Shown: in pieces, positions 1 through 6,711 of the stretch | Layout of the letters: each line of letters begins with the position of its first letter | Numbering within the stretch: position 1 is the stretch's first letter | DNA from: a bacterium | Lineage (GTDB): Bacteria > Eremiobacterota > Eremiobacteria > Baltobacterales > Baltobacteraceae | DNA length: 30,343 nt | Direction: 5' to 3' | NCBI GenBank assembly: GCA_021784715.1 | Contig: JAJYHP010000176.1 | Coordinates: 1 to 30,343 of the forward strand | Program-made: the position numbers and the translations under genes | The notes under the pieces: generated by a model | Seen by the model: only the letters and a program-made list of their open reading frames with translations | The model's database searches: none | Told to the model about the DNA's origin: nothing

Positions 1-2
1 CG

Positions 3-1007
3 CCGACTCCGGCGGCGCCGACCGCGCTCGCGCCCGTTCCGCAATCGACGATCCAGCCGATCTCGTCGTTCATGCGGGTGCCGAAAGGATGGACCCTCGA
101 TCGTCGCGTGCGCATTCTTTCGGCGATGTCGCAGATCCGATTTCAAGCGACGAAGCCCTACGGTGGCGCGACCGAAGTCATCAACGTCTCCGAGGATAAC
201 TCGCCGACGACCGGGACGCTCGCAACCAACGCCGCCACCGCGGTTAGAATATTCAAACGTTTTGGTTCGAACTTCAAGATGCTTTCGAGCCGTTCGAGTT
301 TCGTATGCGCGGGTGTGCGACCGGCGTGGCGTCTCCACTACGAGCTAAAGATCGGCACGTTGAGCTTCGATGCACTGCAGTATATCGCGCAGGCGCCGCA
401 CGGCGCGTACGATGCCGCGACCTACATGCGCCCGGGTGGTTCTGCCGCCGATCCGGAGGCGCTCGCCGCGCTCGGCACCTTTTGCCCGCAAGAGTTCATC
501 GCGCCGCCGGCGGTCCCGGAGTTGACGAGTATGCCATGGTTGCGTGCGCCGCTTCCGGTCGGTTGGACGACGGCGGGTTCGGGGGTGGGGCTGATGCCGG
601 GTTCGCACGTGCTCGGGTCGGCATCGAAAAAACTCGCCGACGGAGCGATGGAATCGTATCTTGTTTCTGCGACCTCGTTGCAAAAGTATGGTAACCTTTC
701 CGGCAAACCGATTCCGCTCGATACGGTGGCCCAAATTACGACCACCGTCATGCTGAAAGTCTATGCTCGTTCGAAGTTGGTCTCGTCGGCGAAGGTTCTC
801 GGCTGCGGTGGAACCGATTCGCAATGGCAGTTCGAACTGCAAACGCCGCTCTTATATCTGACCGAGCGGCTCGCGCAGAGAGAGGGCCAGCTGATCGTCG
901 TCGTCTACGCTCGTCCCATCAAAATGGCGCAACCCGACCCCGTCGCGCAGACGGCACTCGATGCACTCTGTCCCTCCACGCCTGTGGCATCGATCCAGTC
1001 TCCGTAG
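3..1007 (+). CDS. Hypothetical protein, 5'-truncated by the window edge
   Basis: I do not recognise this protein. The frame is open from the first complete codon of the window to the TAG at 1005-1007, so the gene probably begins upstream; an in-frame ATG at 72 is a possible but unforced start. The part before that ATG is rich in Pro, Ala and Thr, like a linker. The rest (about 310 residues) is mixed alpha/beta in character, with no predicted membrane span, three well-separated Cys residues in its C-terminal two thirds, and a Gly/Pro-rich middle. An exported or surface-associated protein is possible but unproven, because the N-terminus is missing. It is followed by a strong hairpin at 1046-1087, so it is probably the last gene of its transcript. 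Confidence 0.6.
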   Translation, partial: PTPAAPTALAPVPQSTIQPISSFMRVPKGWTLDRRVRILSAMSQIRFQATKPYGGATEVINVSEDNSPTTGTLATNAATAVRIFKRFGSNFKMLSSRSSFVCAGVRPAWRLHYELKIGTLSFDALQYIAQAPHGAYDAATYMRPGGSAADPEALAALGTFCPQEFIAPPAVPELTSMPWLRAPLPVGWTTAGSGVGLMPGSHVLGSASKKLADGAMESYLVSATSLQKYGNLSGKPIPLDTVAQITTTVMLKVYARSKLVSSAKVLGCGGTDSQWQFELQTPLLYLTERLAQREGQLIVVVYARPIKMAQPDPVAQTALDALCPSTPVASIQSP

Positions 1008-1045
1008 ATTTGGCGAGACGACCGCAGCGAGCGGCCGAGACGGAA

Positions 1046-1087
1046 TGAAAGAGTCCCCCGGCGATCGATCGCCAGGGGACTCTTTCA
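1046..1087. terminator. Bidirectional rho-independent-type terminator
   Basis: A 13-bp perfect inverted repeat (1046-1058 with 1075-1087) encloses a C/A mismatch and then a fully palindromic 14-base core (1060-1073). The outer arms are A/T-rich at their ends (TGAAAGAG and CTCTTTCA), giving short T-rich stretches on both strands. It sits between the convergent hypothetical gene (ends 1007) and tRNA-fMet (3' end 1090), so it can end both transcripts. Confidence 0.8.
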
Positions 1088-1089
1088 TT

Positions 1090-1166
<77 letters not shown>

Positions 1167-1180
1167 CCGGAACTCCATGG

Positions 1181-1189
1181 ATTCTAGCA
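1181..1189 (-). promoter_or_regulatory. Extended -10 promoter element for tRNA-fMet
   Basis: The minus strand reads TGCTAGAAT here: a TGn extension followed by TAGAAT (5 of 6 to TATAAT). It lies 14 nt upstream of the mature 5' end of the tRNA, which fits a short leader removed by RNase P. I could not find a convincing -35 box, consistent with extended -10 promoters depending less on one. Confidence 0.55.
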
Positions 1190-1215
1190 TACCGTAGCGA
1201 ACCCTGTTGCGACCA

Positions 1216-2271
1216 ATGCTGGAGCTCGAACCACAAGAATCGCTCGCCGCGCGCATCGCGGCACTGCCGAAGATCCACTTGCACTGTCACCTCGAGGGAA
1301 CGCTTCGCGAGAGCACCTTCCTCGAACTCACGTCGCGCGATGGCCTACCGACGCGGTACCGCCCGGGGGCGGCAGCCGAGGAAGAAGATCGCTCGCCGCG
1401 TGAGCCCGGCACGGTCTACGCCTTCGCCGATTTCTCCGAGTTTCTGCTGCTTTTCGCAGCGGTCTCGCGGGCACTCTCGCGCCCCGAGGATTACGAGCGT
1501 CTCGCCGAGGAGTTCGCCGCCGACGCGTTGCGGCGCGGGGTCGTTTACGGCGAGCTCTTTATCTCGCCCTCGGTCTGGCGCTTCTTTCACCCGGAGCTCG
1601 ATCTCCAGGCCTGCATGGCCGCGATCCACGGGGTTTTCGCCCGCGTCGAGCGCAGCCACGGCGTCGCTTTCCGCAGCATCGTCGATCTCACGCGCAACTT
1701 CGGCGCGAGCAGCGCGATGGAGACCGCGCGCTTCGCGGCCTCGGCGACCGAACTCGGGGTGATCGGCATCGGGCTCGGCGGTGACGAGGCACGCTTCCCG
1801 CCCGAACTCTTCGTCGACGCCTTCGCCTACGCGCGCTCCGAGGGGCTCCACGCCGTCGTTCACGCCGGTGAGGCCTCCGGGGCGGCAAGCATCCGCAACG
1901 CCGTCGAGCACTTGCGCGCCGAGCGCATCGGGCACGGGATCCGGGCGCTCGAAGAGCCCGCCGTGCTCGCCCTGTTGCGCGAACGCGAGATTCCCATCGA
2001 GGTCTGCCCCACCTCGAATCGTCGCACCGGTGTGATAGGCGCTGCGGAGGAGCACCCGCTCCCCGAGTTGCTCGCAGCGGGGCTCCGGGTGGTGATCGAC
2101 GATGACGATCCCGCGCTCTTCGGCGCGCATATCGACGACGAGTTCGTAGCGCTCGCTCGGATCGCGGGGGAGCCGGCACTTCGTGCCTGCATCGCCACGG
2201 CGATCGACGCCTCGTTCGCGCCGCTCTCGCTGAAGCGTTCGCTCGAAGAACGGCTGCGCTCCACGGAGTAA
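1216..2271 (+). CDS. add: Adenosine deaminase family amidohydrolase
   Basis: This is a metal-dependent purine deaminase of the adenosine/adenine deaminase family, expected to be cytosolic and to convert an aminopurine nucleoside or base to the hydroxy form with release of ammonia. The 351-residue length suits the family. Metal and catalytic motifs appear in the right order: HLHCHLEGT near residue 21 (two metal-binding His), HAGE near 216, IGHG near 238, CPTSN near 264 and DDDDP near 295. The last motif normally reads (S/N)TDDP; the two final Asp are kept but the preceding residues are also Asp. The start is uncertain: an in-frame TTG at 1207 adds three residues, and neither start has a clear ribosome binding site. 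A related activity such as aminodeoxyfutalosine deamination (menaquinone synthesis) cannot be excluded. It is separated from the DtxR-type gene by only 27 nt, so the two may be cotranscribed. Confidence 0.88.
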   Translation: MLELEPQESLAARIAALPKIHLHCHLEGTLRESTFLELTSRDGLPTRYRPGAAAEEEDRSPREPGTVYAFADFSEFLLLFAAVSRALSRPEDYERLAEEFAADALRRGVVYGELFISPSVWRFFHPELDLQACMAAIHGVFARVERSHGVAFRSIVDLTRNFGASSAMETARFAASATELGVIGIGLGGDEARFPPELFVDAFAYARSEGLHAVVHAGEASGAASIRNAVEHLRAERIGHGIRALEEPAVLALLREREIPIEVCPTSNRRTGVIGAAEEHPLPELLAAGLRVVIDDDDPALFGAHIDDEFVALARIAGEPALRACIATAIDASFAPLSLKRSLEERLRSTE

Positions 2272-2298
2272 ATCCGGCGGCGTCGAAGGCTAGGCAGC

Positions 2299-2979
2299 AT
2301 GTCAGGTCACAGTCACTTCGCCGAATCGGTCGAGGAGTATCTCGAAGCGGTCTATCGGCTCGAGCGTGAGGGCGACGGCGTTAGTACCGGCGCGCTCGCT
2401 TCGTCGCTGGGGGTCGCACCCGCCTCGGTCTCCGGAATGCTTAAGAAACTCGCTAAGGATGGGCTCGTCGAACCGATCTCGCGCGGCACCGTCAAGCTCA
2501 CGCGCGACGGCCTCGCCGTCGCCGTCCGCGTGGTTCGCCGCCATCGGCTCGCCGAGTGCTTTCTCGTCGAGGTTCTCGGTATTCCATGGCACGAAGCGCA
2601 TGCCGATGCGTGCATGCTCGAGCACGCCATCTCGGAGCGCGTTGAAGAACGCCTCCAAGCGCTGCTCAAAAATCCGACGCGTTGCCCCCACGGCATGCCG
2701 ATCCCGCCGAGCGATCTCAGCGATCCGGTGCCGCGCGGCGAGCCGCTCGCGCGTGCCGAAACCGGTACCGATCTCGCCGTCGTCGGCGTTACCGAAGAAG
2801 TTCCCGAGATTTTACGTTATCTCGCCGAACTCGAACTCAAGCCCGGGCGGCGCCTGCGCGTGCTCGCTCGCGCACCGCTCGGCGGCCCGCTGACGATCGC
2901 GGGCGAGGGTGGCGAACATGCGATCTCGCTCGAACTCGCGCGGATGCTTTTGGTCGAACCGGCAGGCGCCGCGGGCTGA
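2299..2979 (+). CDS. DtxR/MntR family metal-dependent transcriptional regulator
   Basis: A 226-residue metal-sensing repressor. Residues 5-75 form the winged helix-turn-helix (SVEEYLEAVYRL, then ALASSLGVAPASVSGML). Residues 78-140 are the metal-binding and dimerisation region, and about 150-222 look like the FeoA/SH3-like C-terminal domain found in longer DtxR/IdeR members. By eye-alignment to DtxR, the ancillary site residues map to H82, E86 and H101, and the primary site to C105, E108 and H109. The residue matching DtxR M10 (D8 in MntR) is Glu13 here, so the site looks mixed between iron and manganese types. The start is supported by GAAGG about 9 nt upstream of the ATG. The stop overlaps the rhomboid start (TGATG). 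The TonB receptor gene downstream is a conceivable target, but no DtxR box was recognised. Confidence 0.9.
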   Translation: MSGHSHFAESVEEYLEAVYRLEREGDGVSTGALASSLGVAPASVSGMLKKLAKDGLVEPISRGTVKLTRDGLAVAVRVVRRHRLAECFLVEVLGIPWHEAHADACMLEHAISERVEERLQALLKNPTRCPHGMPIPPSDLSDPVPRGEPLARAETGTDLAVVGVTEEVPEILRYLAELELKPGRRLRVLARAPLGGPLTIAGEGGEHAISLELARMLLVEPAGAAG

Positions 2980-3650
2980 TGCCGCGCGGTGCCCGCTTCA
3001 CGCACACGATCGTCGTGGTGTGCGTTCTCGTATTTCTCTGGGAGATCGCAACGATGGGTTCCGGAATTCTCTCCGGCAACGTTACCATCGGGCAGATCGA
3101 TAATGCGGGCGCCTTGGTGCCGGCGTTGGTGCAGCAGGGCGAATGGTGGCGCATCGTCACGAGCGCCTTCCTCCACGCATCGATCTTGCATATCGGCCTC
3201 AACATGTATTCGCTCTGGATTCTCGGGCGCTTTATCGAACCGATCCTCGGCACGCCGCGCACCGCATTCGTCTATACGCTCTCGCTCATCGCCTCGGGAC
3301 TCGGCGTGACCTACTTGAGTTTCGGGAATATCCAGGACCCGACGCTCGGGGCGAGCGGCGCGATCTTCGGCATCTTCGGGGCGCTCTTTGCGATTGGGTT
3401 GCGCAACGGCCCGGCGGGGCTCCAACTCGTTCGCGCAAATCTCGGAATTCTTATCCTCAACCTGGTCTTCACGTTCATGTTCCCCGGTATATCGAAGCAG
3501 GCGCACGTAGCGGGCTTACTGACGGGTTTTCTTGCAACGCTCGCGATCTATCGCCCGATGCGCCCGGTGCGCGCGCAGGTAATCGATGCGATCACCGGTG
3601 AAGCGTTGGAATCCACGCTCGAAGAAGCCGAGCCGCACCAGCACCGGTGA
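2979..3650 (+). CDS. Rhomboid family intramembrane serine protease
   Basis: An integral inner-membrane protease of 223 residues that would cleave transmembrane substrates. About six hydrophobic segments are visible, the first at residues 8-28. The catalytic Ser is S126 in GASGAIFG and the catalytic His is H176 in HVAGLLTG. The conserved HxxxN (H71, N75, in HIGLNMYSLW) lies in the preceding segment and probably forms the oxyanion site. The ATG at 2979 overlaps the DtxR stop by one base, which defines the start; the frame is open much further upstream, but that stretch is the wrong frame of the DtxR gene. The C-terminal 25 residues are charged and His/Glu-rich. Substrates are unknown. Confidence 0.93.
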   Translation: MPRGARFTHTIVVVCVLVFLWEIATMGSGILSGNVTIGQIDNAGALVPALVQQGEWWRIVTSAFLHASILHIGLNMYSLWILGRFIEPILGTPRTAFVYTLSLIASGLGVTYLSFGNIQDPTLGASGAIFGIFGALFAIGLRNGPAGLQLVRANLGILILNLVFTFMFPGISKQAHVAGLLTGFLATLAIYRPMRPVRAQVIDAITGEALESTLEEAEPHQHR

Positions 3651-5548
3651 ACCCGCCTCCGAGCATCGACGAGATTTTCTCCGTCGGGGGATCGCTCGCG
3701 CGCGAACTCCCGGGTTTCGAGCCGCGACCGGGACAACTCGAGATGGCGCGTGCCGTCGAGGCGGGTTTCGAGAGCGGCTCGCACGTATTGGTCGAGGCGG
3801 GAACCGGGGTTGGGAAATCGTTCGCCTACCTCGTGCCGGCGTTGCGCAGCGGAAAACGCGTCGTCATATCGACCTCGACGATCACCTTACAGCAGCAACT
3901 CTTTCGCAAAGATATCCCGATGGTCGCGCGCGCGTTGGGGCTGGAACCGCGCGTCGTGCTGCTGAAGGGGCGCGCCAACTATCTCTGCCGCGAGAAGTGG
4001 GAGCGCGCGCGCGGCGACCTCGCGCTCTTCGAACGCCCCGAGATGTCGAAGTTGCGGCGCTGGGCGAACGAAACGATCACCGGGGACCGCTCCGACGTGC
4101 CGTTTCGGCTCGACGGATTGCTTTGGGAACGCTTCGATGCCGACGGCGACGACTGCATCGGCGAAGCCTGCGCGCATTTCGACGACTGTTTTTACTATCG
4201 TCGCCGCCGCGATGCCGAGGCCGCCGATATCATCGTCGTCAATCACGCAATTTTCTTTATCGATGCAATCGCGGGCGGGCTTCTCCCCGCATACGACTAC
4301 GCAATTCTCGACGAGGCGCACACCTGCGAAGATATAGCGATGAACGTGCTCACCGCATCGCTCTCGCGGCGGAGTATCGAACGCACCTTTCGTCGTTTGC
4401 GTCGCTATTTCACACTGCCAACATCGCTGACCACGCAGGTGGAAGAGCGCTTTCGCGAACTCGGCGAGGGGCTCGCCGGGAGTGGCAGCGAGTTGCTTCG
4501 GCTCGACGAGCGCCCGGAGATCGTCGGCGATCTCCACCGTTTGCGCGACGCGCTCTACCACCTTGAAAATTGGATCGCCGATAACGGCGCCACCGCTCTC
4601 ACGCGCCCGCCTCGCGGCGACCTCGAACGCGAGCTGCGAATAGCGGGAGCGGTCAAGTCGTTGGCGGCGCAGGCAGAGGTCGTCGATCGGCTCCTCACTA
4701 TCGACGAAGATGCGATTCGCTGGGCGGAATCATCGCCGAACGGGAGCGACCTTCACTGCACGCCCTTCGACGCCGCGCCGATCTTGCGCGATCTGCTCTT
4801 CTCGCGGACGCCGTGCCTCCTGACGAGCGCGACGCTCGCGCTCGGCGGCGATTTTAGTTACGTGCGCGCGCGCCTCGGCGTCGATCGTGCCGAAGAACTC
4901 GTTGCCGCTTCGCCGTTCGATTACGCCGAGCAGGCGCGCCTCTTCGTCGCGCCACCCGATCTCGAGCCCGACGCTCCCGATTTCGTCGTACGCGCCTACG
5001 CCTTGCTCGAAGAAGCGCTCGCGTACTCGCGCGGGCGCGCCTTCGTCCTCTGTACCTCCTTTCGACGGGCGAATGAATTCGGCGAGCGATTGCGCGCGAG
5101 CGGCCTGCATCCGGTCGAAATTCAGCGGCCGCGCGGCGGGCTCGATCGCGACGGGCTCTTGCGTTGGTTTGCGGAGACGCCCGGCGCGGTGCTCGTCGGA
5201 ACGCGTACGTTTTGGGAGGGCATCGATATGCCCGGCGAGCGCTTGAGTTGCGTCGTCATCGACCGCATTCCGTTTGCGCAGCCGGATCATCCCGTGCTCG
5301 AAGCGCGCGTGCAAGCGCTGCGCGAGCGCGGCGAGGATGCCTTCGCGCGGCTGCAAGTTCCGGCGGCGACGATGCTGCTCAAGCAAGGATTCGGTCGACT
5401 CATTCGCAGCCGAAGCGATCGAGGCGCGGTGCTCGTTCTCGACGGACGCCTGCAGGGGAAACGATACGGGAAGCGCATGATTGCAGCGCTGCCGCCGGCG
5501 ACGCGCATCGCCCATATCGACGAACTACAGGAGTTTTTCACATCGTGA
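3647..5548 (+). CDS. dinG: DinG/XPD-like ATP-dependent DNA helicase
   Basis: A 633-residue superfamily 2 helicase of the DinG/XPD type, expected to unwind DNA 5'-3' in repair or in resolving R-loops and other structures. Walker A is AGTGVGKS (51-58) and Walker B is the DEAH box (222-225). Four Cys (C114, C170, C175, C181) lie between them in the spacing of the 4Fe-4S cluster domain. C-terminal motifs include GTRTFWEGIDMPG (motif V region) and QGFGRLIRSRSDRG (motif VI, with arginine finger). No exonuclease domain precedes the helicase, unlike Gram-positive DinG. It starts at a GTG whose GTGA overlaps the rhomboid stop by 4 bp, and ends in the same way into the nuclease gene, so translation is likely coupled along the run. 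Confidence 0.93.
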   Translation: MNPPPSIDEIFSVGGSLARELPGFEPRPGQLEMARAVEAGFESGSHVLVEAGTGVGKSFAYLVPALRSGKRVVISTSTITLQQQLFRKDIPMVARALGLEPRVVLLKGRANYLCREKWERARGDLALFERPEMSKLRRWANETITGDRSDVPFRLDGLLWERFDADGDDCIGEACAHFDDCFYYRRRRDAEAADIIVVNHAIFFIDAIAGGLLPAYDYAILDEAHTCEDIAMNVLTASLSRRSIERTFRRLRRYFTLPTSLTTQVEERFRELGEGLAGSGSELLRLDERPEIVGDLHRLRDALYHLENWIADNGATALTRPPRGDLERELRIAGAVKSLAAQAEVVDRLLTIDEDAIRWAESSPNGSDLHCTPFDAAPILRDLLFSRTPCLLTSATLALGGDFSYVRARLGVDRAEELVAASPFDYAEQARLFVAPPDLEPDAPDFVVRAYALLEEALAYSRGRAFVLCTSFRRANEFGERLRASGLHPVEIQRPRGGLDRDGLLRWFAETPGAVLVGTRTFWEGIDMPGERLSCVVIDRIPFAQPDHPVLEARVQALRERGEDAFARLQVPAATMLLKQGFGRLIRSRSDRGAVLVLDGRLQGKRYGKRMIAALPPATRIAHIDELQEFFTS

Positions 5549-6576
5549 ATCGCCCGATACCGTTCCAGCGCGCTCTCGCAATGCTCGTACTGGTCGCTCT
5601 TGCATGTGCGCCGTTACGGGCGCGCGCGTGGGGCGAGAAGGGGCACGAAATCATCAACGCACTCGCCGCCGCGAATCTACCGAGCGAACTTCCCGCTTTC
5701 GCCCGCACGCGCGTCGCTCGCTGGGAGCTGCGCTACCTCGGGCCGGAGATGGATCGCCTGAAGGGATCGGGGGAGTCGTGGGATGCAGATCGCGATCCGG
5801 GGCACTATCTCGATATCGGCGACGACGGGAAAATCGCGGGCGTCGTCGCGCTCGCGCACCTACCGGCGAGCATGTCGGCATATGAAATCGCGTTACTTGC
5901 AGCGCACACCACGCCCTATCGCGTCGGCTATCTGCCGTACAGCATCGTCGACGGGTGGGAGCAGCTACGCACCGATTTCGCTCTTTGGCGCGTTCTGACG
6001 TACGAATCGACGCACGCCGCGGATGCGGCCGCGCGCACGCGATTCGCTGCCGAGGCGCGCCTGCGTGCGACGCTGACCCTCCGCGATATCGGCGTGTGGG
6101 GACATTTCGTCGCCGACGGTTCGCAGCCGCTCCACGTCACCACGCACTTCAATGGCTGGGGAAGCGGGCCCAATCCATATCGTTTCCCGGCATTGCGTGG
6201 GATTCACGAGCAGTTCGAGAGTACGTTCGTGAACCGTTTCGTGAATGCATCGGCGGTGCAACGCGACATTCCGGCGTACGTCCCTCTCGATCCCAAGCAT
6301 CGCATCTCGCAGCGACGTCTGCTCGCGCTCGTCGCCGGGTATCTGCGGGGAACGAATGCCGCCGTGGTGCCACTCTATCGCATCGCTGCCGCCGGCGGTT
6401 TTACGAGCGGGAGCGCTCAGGCGCGAGCCTTTACCGCCGCGCAGCTCGCGCGCGGTGCGACGATGCTGCGCAACCTGATCGCCTACGCCTGGGAGGATAG
6501 CGCGAACGAAAAGGTCGGCTATCCGGCGGTCTCGGTGCGCGCGATTCTTTCCGGCCGCACGCCCTATACGCCGTAG
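5545..6576 (+). CDS. Secreted S1/P1-type zinc-dependent nuclease-like protein
   Basis: A 343-residue exported protein related to the S1/P1 nuclease and phospholipase C zinc hydrolases. A signal peptide (residues 1-28, hydrophobic core LAMLVLVALACA) ends in RARA, so the mature chain would begin with W29, as in this family where the N-terminal Trp binds zinc. Further likely zinc ligands are H34 (EKGH), D84/H87 (DPGHYLDIG), H187 and D191 (GHFVADGSQPLH), H197 and H221/E222 (HEQFE). It would act outside the cytoplasm on nucleic acids or phosphate esters. The GTG start shares GTGA with the dinG stop. Pairing an exported nuclease with a cytosolic helicase is unusual and may reflect transcription only. 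Substrate remains uncertain. Confidence 0.82.
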   Translation: MNRPIPFQRALAMLVLVALACAPLRARAWGEKGHEIINALAAANLPSELPAFARTRVARWELRYLGPEMDRLKGSGESWDADRDPGHYLDIGDDGKIAGVVALAHLPASMSAYEIALLAAHTTPYRVGYLPYSIVDGWEQLRTDFALWRVLTYESTHAADAAARTRFAAEARLRATLTLRDIGVWGHFVADGSQPLHVTTHFNGWGSGPNPYRFPALRGIHEQFESTFVNRFVNASAVQRDIPAYVPLDPKHRISQRRLLALVAGYLRGTNAAVVPLYRIAAAGGFTSGSAQARAFTAAQLARGATMLRNLIAYAWEDSANEKVGYPAVSVRAILSGRTPYTP

Positions 6577-6591
6577 GCGCTCTTAAGCGCC
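6576..6591 (+). repeat. Short hairpin directly after the nuclease stop codon
   Basis: GGCGCT and AGCGCC form a 6-bp stem with a CTTA loop, beginning at the last base of the stop codon. There is no T run after it, so it is at best a weak terminator or an mRNA 3'-end stabilising hairpin. Confidence 0.4.
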
Positions 6592-6601
6592 TCATGATCT
6601 T

Positions 6602-6631
6602 CGTTAAGCATTGAATCACAGGCCCTTAACG
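6602..6631 (+). repeat. Inverted repeat CGTTAAG / CTTAACG
   Basis: A 7-bp perfect dyad (6602-6608 with 6625-6631) separated by 16 nt lies in the 135-nt leader before the TonB receptor gene. The A/T-rich arms and spacing would suit a dimeric repressor site, but no known operator was recognised. Confidence 0.35.
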
Positions 6632-6640
6632 TCGGCGCGC

Positions 6641-6684
6641 TAGCGTGAAGCGAAGGGATGCTGCGTGCGTCCCGCTTCACGCTA
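6641..6684 (+). promoter_or_regulatory. 12-bp inverted repeat in the TonB receptor leader
   Basis: TAGCGTGAAGCG (6641-6652) pairs perfectly with CGCTTCACGCTA (6673-6684) across a 20-nt loop. It ends where a -10-like TATTCT (6683-6688) begins, so it could be an operator for the receptor gene. Alternatively the RNA hairpin followed by TTCTGTCGTT could terminate the upstream operon. No good -35 box is visible at the expected distance. Confidence 0.5.
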
Positions 6685-6711
6685 TTCTGTCGTTGATAGG
6701 GGATACCGTTT

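Noticed and set aside
1060..1073. GGCGATCGATCGCC palindrome as a recombination site or HIP1-like repeat
   Set aside because: It is the inner part of the terminator stem and I noticed no other copies, so a separate role is not needed.
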